Shown one piece after another: positions 25,101 to 62,000 of a stretch of 62,000 nucleotides of DNA. The stretch is taken from contig WPIO01000011.1 of NCBI GenBank assembly GCA_009760855.2, positions 2,820,001 through 2,882,000 on the forward strand. Direction: 5' to 3'. Source of the stretch: Cristatella mucedo. Taxonomy: Eukaryota > Bryozoa > Phylactolaemata > Cristatellidae. Under the pieces are notes generated by a model that did no database searches, had not been told where the DNA came from, and worked only from the letters and a program-made list of their open reading frames with translations. The position numbers and the translations under genes were made by a program. The stretch's first letter is position 1, and the number at the start of each line of letters is the position of its first letter.

Positions 25101-25670
25101 GGGAGTTTCGAGCCTCAAAAAGCCGGCGACCGCCGTTGCCCTCTCGACAGGAACGCAACCCGCGTGAGTCTGTCGTAGGCCATGCTGCCGCCGCCGCAGC
25201 GACTCCGGCAAAAAGAGAGAGAGAGAGAAAAACCAGTCGGGATCCAAGACAGGTGTGAGGACGCGGCCGACAACGGCTCAGTCGTCAGATGCGGAAAATT
25301 CGGAGGCATGAGGCGCCTCCCCATGGGGGCACGAGGGGCTCGCGATTCGGCAGAGCAAAGCTGCAGCCTACGCCTCGGGATCGCGTGAAGGGGGCGACGC
25401 CTCGTCGCCTCTCAGCCGCCTCGGGATACTTGTCTCGCGCGATGCCAGGCAAGCGCTCGAAAGCGAGCGATCAGCCAGAGCGATCGGCCAGAGCGATCGG
25501 CCAGAGCGATCGGCCGGCTCGATCAGGCCTGCCGATCGCTGAGACGTGAAATGCAGAAATGTGAGATGCAGAAAGCCGTCTGCAAAGGAAGCGCGGACCA
25601 GCGCGGACGGAAGTAGAGCCGCGATGCCGCGCCGACTGCCCCAACTGCGGCGGCGGCGGCAAAGGCCACT
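22140..25670. other. Intergenic stretch, no gene recognised
   Basis: Short open frames only. Contains homopolymer G runs at 23430 and 25058 and a short GA run near 25207. No conserved domain could be identified. Confidence 0.45.
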
Positions 25671-25673
25671 GCT

Positions 25674-25725
25674 ATGACTCGAGGCTCTGGCGGCAGAGGC
25701 ATCTGCCGCCAGAGCCTCGAGTCAT
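25674..25725. repeat. Perfect 24-bp hairpin, 4-nt loop
   Basis: Arm 25674-25697 begins ATGACTCGAGGCTCTGGCGG and is exactly complementary to 25702-25725; the loop is GGCA. It sits about 100 bp beyond the tentative RhoGEF stop codon, so it may lie in its 3' UTR. Confidence 0.93.
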
Positions 25726-25817
25726 TCTGAAGCGAGCTTGAGGCTGAGGGTCCCCGGTGGCTGGCCAGCGCAGCAGTAACCAGGACCACCGGTCCAAGCA
25801 AATGGACAATGCTCGCT

Positions 25818-26076
25818 TCATAGAGCACACCTATTTTTGCTAACACCGTTAACGTCGGCCGCTAATGCTATTGCCCCATTTGCTCCATCGCCAGCTCCTA
25901 ATGGTCTGCCACCGCCCCGCCGCCGCCGCTGCTGCTGCCGTCGGTCTGGGAGTGAGCATCGCGCTCTGTCCAACAGAAAGCAGCGGAAGGCCGATCGCTG
26001 CCTGCTGCGTGGCTCGTGACGGGTTCTCACCCTTCACCCGGTGGCGGCGGCTCGTGGCCAAAAGGTCGGGCATCTG
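25818..26076 (-). CDS. Tentative last two exons of the RhoGEF gene
   Basis: Two candidate exons continue the RhoGEF phase after 26287. The first, 26076-26031, follows CGTCGCAG, encodes QMPDLLATSRRHRVK, and ends before GTGAGA in phase 1. The second, 25945-25818, follows CTCCCAG, is Arg/Gln/Gly-rich, and ends VSKNRCAL with TGA. An alternative acceptor at 26175 would lengthen the first exon in the same frame. There is no family similarity to support them; splice signals and phase are the only evidence. If correct, the full protein is about 710 residues. Confidence 0.3.
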
Positions 26077-26286
26077 CTGCGACGGCCCAGCTCCCGGGGC
26101 AAATGCCGGGGCGAGGCAACTTGATCGAGGAAAGCAGGAAAGCAGGACGTTAAACCTGCAGCTACCCGCGCTGAGCTGCGGACGGAGCAGCTACCCTCGA
26201 ACCCGCCGGTGGCTGGGAACTTTGCAAAAGTATTTCCGGGAGCCAGTATGACTGAGGACATCCGGCCCGGGGAGAGCGCCGCTTAC

Positions 26287-55133
<28,847 letters not shown>

Positions 55134-56209
55134 GGCGGCTGCAAGAAAATACCCGCACGCGGTGTGCTTCGCCCGTCAGTCCCTCCGCCACTCGCTCCAC
55201 GGTTCCACCTACCCCCAGGATGGCGCTAAGGCGCTTCGCTCTCGGTGGCAGGTGCGGCGCGAACACGCGGGTGCCGCGCTAACACGCAGCGAACCTACCT
55301 CCGCGGGGCGAGTCGTCGGGCGTTGCTAGCAGCTATGCAGCTACCTCCGGCGGCAGGCAGGTGACAGCTAAGCAGTGCGGCTCGAGGCCCGATCCGCGCG
55401 GTGAGGACAGACGGCCGGCGAATGGCGAAGAGGTCGAGGGTAATCCGAGACTCGTTCAGCAGGGCTAACCCAAACGTTCAAAATCGGAGGGCGGATGTTC
55501 AGGGCCGTGTCAAGGCCGTGCGGACGGTGTCGACTTCCCTGCCTCCTCCTAGCCGGATGAAAATCGATCGCCTTTGGATCGCGCTGAGTCGCAGATCACG
55601 TTAGCTCACGAGTGAGCAAGTGTTGGTGCGCTGTGACTTCCTTGTGAATTGACAGACAACTTTTTATATCATTTCCCATTCTGCTTTCTTCCTTCAGAGA
55701 TGCCTCGGAACCAGTCAGCGAGCAGGATTTGATTAGCTGCAGACGTAGGTTCATTGCCTGCACGTGCACACCTGCTTATGTATCGTACGTGTGCACACTT
55801 TATGTATTTTTTGCGCATGTATTTACACACATGCACAATATACACTGTATAGGGTGTAGATACGTAAACTTACACCTATAAATGTAGGCTTTGGAGCGAA
55901 ACTATTGTTGTCCATTTCCAAAGCTAGCAATAAATATATTTATGTTGTCATTGCAAGCAATTTAACGTATCGGTATTGTAATTGTAAGCAATAAAGTAAA
56001 TTGTCATTGTCATTGGAGCAAATACAATATATTGATACGTATTTTCAATCAAATTATTGCTTAATGTCGATAAGAAAAATACTTATTGCTTTAATCTCTC
56101 ACAACAGTGACTCAGTATTCCTCCTCTTCCTCGTCAGTCGTTCCCACCGCCTCTTCTTTTTTCGTTTCTTCGTCATTCACAACTCCAGCTACCAGCGCCA
56201 AATTTCAAG

Positions 56210-56305
<96 letters not shown>

Positions 56306-56399
56306 GTGCTTGAGGAAAACCAAATCTTCTAGCTTACGGGGTTGTAGACTTCGATGTTTCTGAATAAATATCCGCTCGTTTAGGGAGTAATACCGCTAA
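55134..56399. promoter_or_regulatory. Divergent 5' flank of the RhoGEF gene
   Basis: GC-rich immediately upstream of the ATG at 55,133, becoming AT-rich beyond 55,620. No TATA box or defined start site could be assigned. A (CT)n array lies at 56,213-56,303. Confidence 0.35.
56213..56303. repeat. (CT)n microsatellite
   Basis: Pure CT run. Confidence 0.96.
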
Positions 56400-57850
56400 A
56401 AAATATTTGAAGTTGGCAGCAGAAACTTGGTACAAACGTAAGCCGATTGCCAGATGCCTGTTTTATAATTTGCCGCTTCAACGTTCGCTCGGCAAAGGGA
56501 AGGCTTGAATCGCCCATTACGTCACAGTAATCACTACTGGATTGCAATTTCAACAGGAAGTGGAATGGAGGCAGTTTTATCTGAATCTAATTGACCTTCG
56601 CTCCCATCCTGGATCTTGATTATGGCTGTCTCAAATGCAGGACCGTGTACAATATCTGCACCACTGCCCAGCTACTTCTCGAAGTCGAATGATTGAACAC
56701 TAAGAAATCCGTGAATGGAACAAGACATGCGATTCGGCGATGATTTCCCTATTAGCTTGAAGTGTGGGAGTTAACAGATTTGAAATCCGCCAGGTTCACT
56801 TTATGCGGACGAATGACATTTCTTTGCACAACTGTAGGGATCAATTCGGCACGCTCGGGGTTTGAATCACCAATATTGGGCAACAATCACTCAAACCGCT
56901 CTGACGCTTTTGATAACTCCAAGCCAGCCAGTCACGTTTTTTGGCAGGGCGCAATGCTGCTGGTAGACGAAGTCTACCGGACTCCTTGAGCGACGACAAC
57001 TTTTGACATTAGTTTCCCAACCAGTTCGGACTCCGATGAGAGAAGTTGTGCAATGTAGGCTTCGACTGCCAAATAGAGACCATGACTGCGGCAAAATAAC
57101 AACGGCTGATTAAACTGATTAGCTGTTGCCGCGTTGCGTTTGTAGAGCAATCGTCACCTATCAGGTAGAGTACTCGTTCGGCTGGTAGACTGTTCCACCG
57201 CAGTGTTGCTTGGATGAACATGGTTGACAACTGTTAAAGCTGTCTCGTCAAACAGTGGGGCGAATGTCAGCAAGAAAAACAAACTCACTGCCGACCTATT
57301 TTCAAGGCAATTTAATGGAGAGCTCTATATATGGTGGGCACAATTCAAACAAATGACTACTAAAAATAAGTATCAAAATTGCACGAAGGCCACGAACTTA
57401 CCGATAAAGTTGTTTGAATCTTCTGACCAGCCATCAAAAAGAAGGCATTTTGCAATGATGCACTTGTAAAATTCGATAGTTTCTTAATCGAAACATGTAC
57501 TTATTCAACGTCTTTGTGGAAATTCTGGATAGGCTGGTATTCACTCGTGTGCATTCTTTTTTTACAGACCATCAGTTCGTGCTCGTCTATAACGATTCTA
57601 TTGAGCCACTTACCTGTCACTGAGTTGGTTCCAGCACTGCCCGCTGTTGAAATGCTTTCAGCAGCGTGCGGGTTAAAAACTTTCAAGTAGTTTGGGTGTT
57701 TCGCTTTGATGTGCTTCGTCAAGTTGTACGTCACACTTTCTCTCCATAAAACACAGCTGCAATTCCCGAGTTTTGAAACTGGATACTTTGGAGCATGGCC
57801 AAAGAAAAGGCGGCAGATGGCTGCTTTGGTCGCTGGAACAGTAGGACGGC
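56400..57850 (-). pseudogene. Decayed hAT transposase with BED zinc finger
   Basis: On the minus strand, 57,770-57,650 reads NCSCVLWRESVTYNLTKHIK then AKHPNYLKVF. This is the BED-finger pattern with the paired Cys one residue short of the usual C-x2-C. Near 57,150-57,040 the stretch YLIGDDCSTNAT and, after a frameshift, LLFCRSHGLYLAVEAYIAQL correspond to the hAT catalytic-core region. A stop follows GVR. Further fragments continue to about 56,400 with several stops. Terminal inverted repeats were not identified. ZBED-like domesticated genes are the alternative, but the frameshifts argue for a relic. Confidence 0.7.
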
Positions 57851-59113
57851 CCGCCGAGTTGGGAGAGTCGTTGGAAGTTGGATTCTGGCAGAAGAATTAT
57901 AAAACTGTGTCTACCAAACACGCTGCATGGACTTAGGAAGTCCGCGATCCTCACAATTCGGTCAGTCTCAGGACTTTCTCAGGGCGACTCTAGACTTTGA
58001 CCAGTCAGGAGCACTGGGCAATGAGCCATGTGGTAGGTTAGCCCGAGGCCGTGCCCAGGTCAGCAGTTCAGTCGCGCTCTGGGCTCCATACGAGAGCTAT
58101 TGTACATGGGTGTGTACTCCTGCGGCTTCTGCTGTTGTAATTAGCGGAGTGCCTGACACTAAGGTATATGCAGTCACCTGCGGCCGATAGTCGAAGCCGT
58201 TGAAGGGGTGCAGGGTCAGGCCACTAATGCAAATTGTGTGTCGTGTCGTCTGCTGCGACAGACTGGGCTCCCATATATGTGCCCTGTGAGAATAATAATA
58301 AAGAGAAGTCTCGTTCACCGCAAACTGTGTCGCCCGCTGTGTCTCCGTGAGAATCCCAAGAGAAAAGCCACCGCCGGAGCGACATGTTGTACAACATACA
58401 CCGCGGCCGATGCTGCTGCACGCCTGCAACCCTCCGACGCTGTCAGTCACATTTACATTCTCTCTACGCTGCGGACACGCACGTGTTACACAAATAACAC
58501 GGACATTCTTCTTCACCGCCGCCGCCGCCCCAGTTCCGCACCGCTGTCGGTATAGGTGCGCGCACTCTAGCTTCCCTTACTAGTCGCTATCAGCGATTCA
58601 AAGGGTCAGGAACTCTCTGGTTTGTTGTGTGTGTGCGCGCAAAGACTGGCACCGTAACGAGCGCTGCTTCGCTGCCTAGTTCCGATGAAATTCGGATGTA
58701 GTGTATCGTCAAGTGACGTTAGTTTAAATACACCTCCCTCTGCAATTCCAGCCAGCCACGAGGGCTAACGGAAATGAGCAGTCAAATATGTAAAAACTGC
58801 TCGCGCTCTGCCGATACCTGAACTAGTGAGGATTACGCGAACGACAGTACGGATGCGTGTCTGCGCACTACCCCGCTGGCGGTGCCAACAGCTCGGCTCA
58901 CACAGCGACGTACTTTTTTGTAGTTATTTTTGCAGTGCAGAATGGAATCGCTGTGCACATAGTGCGGCGAATTTATCGCGTTTTTGTCACACGGTAAGCA
59001 CATTCGCACTCCCCGCCTTTGGAAATGCTTGCCGCATCTTTGGAAACGGCAATGATTGTGCATATACGAAAGCGTCGTACGCATACGCTTACCATCCTAG
59101 CTGAAGAGTCTTA
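57851..59113. promoter_or_regulatory. 5' flank of the PRCC gene
   Basis: No gene recognised. The start ATG at 59,114 is preceded by GAAGAGTCTTA. No core promoter element could be assigned with confidence. Confidence 0.3.
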
Positions 59114-61258
59114 ATGGCGCTGGTGGCCGGTTATGGGAGTAGCGACGACGACGATGATGACGGTGACGAGGTCGTCGTTGCCGTGTCCCCGCTGACGGGT
59201 AGTGTGGCGAAGCCTTCCGCGGCCGACGAGCCATCTGAAAATAGGTCCGACCCTCTGGCGAGCGCTTCGCATGCCTCGTTGCGACTTCCGCCTCCAGCAG
59301 CGGCACCGGAACAGACCAGCGAAGGGGCGCTCGAAGACTTCGTCAAATCGAAGAGCTACGAGAGTGAGCTGCCGCTTCCTGCTCGCTTTAGCCTGCGTGG
59401 CCGCAAGCGCAGCTCCTGCCGGCGTCCGCTTCTAGCCTCGCTTTCAAACGTCGCTCGTCGCCTATCGTCTCTCGGCAGACGCAGCCGCCAGCGACGCGGC
59501 GGCCCCTGTGCCGCGGCCGCAGAGGAGCAGCGCCCTCAAGTTGCCGCCGCCCAAGTACAAGGAGCGTCAGACGGTGAAGATCACGGTGCCGGCTTTGTCT
59601 TCGGTATGTCGCGCGCCCACCAGGTGGCGCCGGTGGTGGCTCGTTTTCGCACCGCCTGCCTGCAGGTATTTGCTCCTAGCCCTAGCCGGGCAGGGGTCGT
59701 CGTCGTGGTAGCGGTCGTCGTGGTCGGATTCGCTGCTTTCCCAGTGGCAAAGACGTGCGGCGGCGCGAATTCATCGCTTGCCTAACGCGAGACGCGCCTT
59801 AGCGATCGCTGCTCCCTGCACTGCCCCACCGTCACTTTCGTCGATCGAAGCCATAGCCACCTACCTAGCCGACGTGCCGGACCAGCTGGCAGCCGTCGTC
59901 CTCACGCTGTGAGAGAGCTTTCGGGTGGGCGTGGCAGAAGCTTCGCTCTCGTAGCAGCGTCGCCAGGCGGCGCTGCTCGATGCAGGCAGCAGCGGTCGGA
60001 GGCTCCGCCCGTGAACACCTTGCTGTGCACCCTCAGAATGCATCAAGTCCCTCGCCTGCCAGACTCCCCCTCCTCCTGCCCTGAGGTTAATATGGTGTAA
60101 TTATTAAGAATAATAATAATAATATTAATAATACATTTTATAGTGCCCTTGGAGAACTGAATCTCTCTTTAGGCACTTTACAGAGGCTGCATATAAAGCA
60201 TTACCAAATATTTGGTGGTAACATCCGCAAGCAGCAGGCCCACCAAGCAGCAGGCACGAGCATTTATAATAATTGTAATGTAATTTAATGTATCTCCATC
60301 TGCAACTCCACAAAGACTATGTGGGTTTTATGCGGGAGAGTTTTGGATAGCGCACTCACAGCCTAAACGGCTTTCGGTATGCATTCGGTAGCCCCAACAG
60401 ACCGTCTTATGCAACACGGGGAAAGTGGGAAGCATAGCAGAGTCAAGAGAGCAGCTGAGGTAGTGAGCTGCATGGAAGTAGCAGCTCAGGACCACTGGAA
60501 AGGTTCATCTGTAATGTAATAACATAATTCTGTAATGTAATTATGTAATAACATAATTCATCTGTATAGCACCCTAAGAAAACTTAATCTCTGCTTAGGC
60601 ACTTCACGCATGCCACGGGACTCGAGCCCACGACCTCGGTGATCAAATACATTCACCTTATAATAATAATAATAATATACACGATAAAGCGCCCCCAGAG
60701 AACTCGATGCACTGTCTAGGCGCTTTACATTTGCGGCAAAAGGAAACACGATCGAGACCTTGGTGTGAGGCCGGCACCTTAACCACTCGGCCAAACCAGC
60801 GGTTGAAGGTTGAGATTGTCGTTGTCGAGTTGCTCTGTGTACGCGAGCGAGAGAGTGCCGGAGGGTCGGTCCTTTGCAGTACGACTCGGACGAAGACGAC
60901 GGGCGCGCATCGAAGAAGCCAAAGACGGCCGCCGCAGGGGCGGCGGGTCTCCTCTCCTGCCTGCCTCCTCCGAGGAACACGACCGTGAAAGATCTGGTGC
61001 CTCATTCGCTGACCAAGGCCGCTCCGCCGGCGCTGCGGCGCGCCGTCGCGCAGCAGCCGGCCGCAGCAGCCGCTGCTGCCGCCGCCGCCAAGCGGCCGCC
61101 ATCCGCCGCAGGAGTAGCCGCTTCGGTCGCCTCGAGCCTGCGAGATAGGCCGAGGGATGACGACGAAGATGGCGGGGAAGGGTCGGCCGACTTCTTCTCG
61201 CTAGAGTCGGCTCCACGGCCGAGCAGCTACAGCGCAGGTCCTGCGTCCGGCAATGCTG
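59114..61258 (+). CDS. PRCC: PRCC ortholog (proline-rich, spliceosome-associated), 3' partial
   Basis: Three exons are visible: 59114-59363, 59479-59603 and 60880-61258, with phases 1, 0 and 1 and GTGAGC, GTATGT and GTGAGT donors. The N-terminus MALVAGYGSSDDDDDD matches the PRCC start (Met-Ser-Leu-Val-Ala-Tyr, then an acidic stretch). Exon 2 holds LKLPPPKYKERQTVKITVPA, equivalent to the PRCC Lys-rich VKI segment. Exon 3 has YDSDEDD-x-KKPK, then GLLSCLPPPRNTTVKDLVPH and SADFFSLES, in the same order as in human PRCC. An Ala/Pro-rich low-complexity stretch lies in between. PRCC is a nuclear protein that associates with the spliceosome and binds MAD2L2; in human tumours it is fused to TFE3. The conserved C-terminal region is not found before 62,000 and should lie in the next window. 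Intron 2 (59,604-60,879) contains LINE-B and SINE-2 fragments. Confidence 0.88.
60110..60190 (-). mobile_element. LINE-A tail fragment in PRCC intron 2
   Basis: (AAT)n then TAGTGCCCTTGGAGAACTGA and ATCTCTCTTTAGGCACTTTA. Confidence 0.75.
60275..60505 (-). mobile_element. LINE-B 3' fragment in PRCC intron 2
   Basis: Same sequence as 45,558-45,790: GGATAGCGCACTCACAGCCT, GCATTCGGTAGCC, GGGAAGCATAGCAGAGTCA. Confidence 0.8.
60556..60655 (-). mobile_element. SINE-2 fragment in PRCC intron 2
   Basis: TAGCACCCTAAGAAAACTTA tail complement and ACTCGAGCCCACGACCTCGG B-box complement. Confidence 0.75.
60661..60810 (-). mobile_element. SINE-2 copy in PRCC intron 2
   Basis: (AAT)n, then GCGCCCCCAGAGAACTCGAT and TGTCTAGGCGCTTTACATTT. 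The head complement CACCTTAACCACTCGGCCAA restores the tRNA-like D-arm GGCCGAGTGGTTAAGG. The tail here is the LINE-A type, including the GTAAA motif. Confidence 0.8.
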
Positions 61259-61743
61259 GTGAGTGCTACGTGCTGTGGCGGCAAACTGTTGTGCAGAGTG
61301 GACTGAGCAATAGGTGCACTGCTGTGTGAAAGTTTGGAAGACTGCCAAATCGCCGGCTAGCTGAAGGCCGTGCTGACTAACTGAGCAACACTGGAAGGCG
61401 GGAGGGCAGAGACGGGTAAAGGGCAGCAGAGGCGACAGCTCGAAGCAGAGGCTGAGTGCTGCGGCGCCGTTTATGCCTCAGTGGCTTGGTCCCAGTGCTC
61501 AGCTCAGGGCACCGCTTGCCCCGTGGTTTGTGCACTCGTGGTACATCAGCTGGCCCGTGCTCACTCAAGCGGCAGCGGCTGGCTTGCAGAAGCAGGTTGG
61601 GTGGCTCCTTCAGGGTTATGCAGCACCCAGCCTCAGCTTGGTGTGGTCAGGAACCTGTGGCTGTTGTTGTGCTAATCTCATAGCCTCCAAACTTTCTCTT
61701 GGGAGTGTGCCATATCGTTAGCAAGTATTTAGTGCATCCCTCC

Positions 61744-61796
<53 letters not shown>

Positions 61797-62000
61797 CTAG
61801 CGTTATGGAAACTTGCAAAGCCAGAGGAGCCGAGTGGAAGTACTGAACTACGTAGCAGCAAGTCGTGGACGATCGTCAGGTAGCAGTGTAGCATGCCTCA
61901 CCGAGGTCGGCTCTGTGGTGCAGACAATTCTTTATCCTGTACGGGCCCTGATGTATATGGCAGAACCCTGCTGTTCATGACAGAAGTAATAGATTTTATT
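61259..62000 (+). other. PRCC intron 3, incomplete
   Basis: Starts at GTGAGT after 61,258. No further PRCC exon was recognised. A (CT)n array lies at 61,746-61,793. Confidence 0.5.

Overview
The window is from a non-vertebrate metazoan genome. The evidence is multi-exon genes with GT-AG introns, orthologs of animal genes (CMIP, PRCC and a Dbl-family RhoGEF), CR1/L2-like LINEs, tRNA-derived SINEs, and many long dinucleotide microsatellites. I cannot name the phylum. GC content is uneven: exons and about 13.4-19.6 kb are GC-rich, while repeat blocks are AT-rich. All gene models were built by eye from reading frame, splice signals, intron-phase bookkeeping and recalled family sequence; no search was run.

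Layout. (1) 924-13,537 (+): the C-terminal three quarters of a C-Maf-inducing protein (CMIP) gene in 14 phase-consistent exons. The PH-domain exons lie left of the window. (2) 13.5-25.8 kb: no gene recognised. It is GC-rich and holds a 12-13 bp minisatellite, a CT-based minisatellite, several perfect short palindromes, and LINE/SINE debris from 20 kb onward. (3) 55,133 down to about 26 kb (-): a long RhoGEF gene with a DH domain (exons 1-5), a PH domain (exons 5-8) and an unfamiliar Ser/Ala/Arg- and Cys-rich C-terminal part (exons 8-11, with a tentative end at 25,818). Its introns hold most of the LINE and SINE copies. (4) 55.1-59.1 kb: the divergent intergenic region, with a decayed hAT transposon carrying a BED finger. 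(5) 59,114 to the right edge (+): the first three exons of a PRCC (proline-rich, spliceosome-associated) ortholog; the rest lies outside.

Mobile DNA. One abundant CR1/L2-like LINE family (here LINE-A) ends in a conserved tail of about 50 nt followed by (ATT)n. A second LINE (LINE-B) ends in TACAT-type repeats. Two tRNA-derived SINE families are present. SINE-2, with a Leu/Ser-type tRNA head, carries a version of the LINE-A tail, which suggests a SINE/LINE partnership. Several LINE copies are mosaics, and one nested LINE block of about 725 bp is present twice.

The most unusual feature is a scatter of at least a dozen perfect or near-perfect short hairpins of mutually unrelated sequence, including a miRNA/MITE-like 44-bp foldback at 16-129. 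The three genes have no evident shared pathway: CMIP is a signalling adaptor, the RhoGEF acts on Rho GTPases, and PRCC is a nuclear RNA-processing factor.
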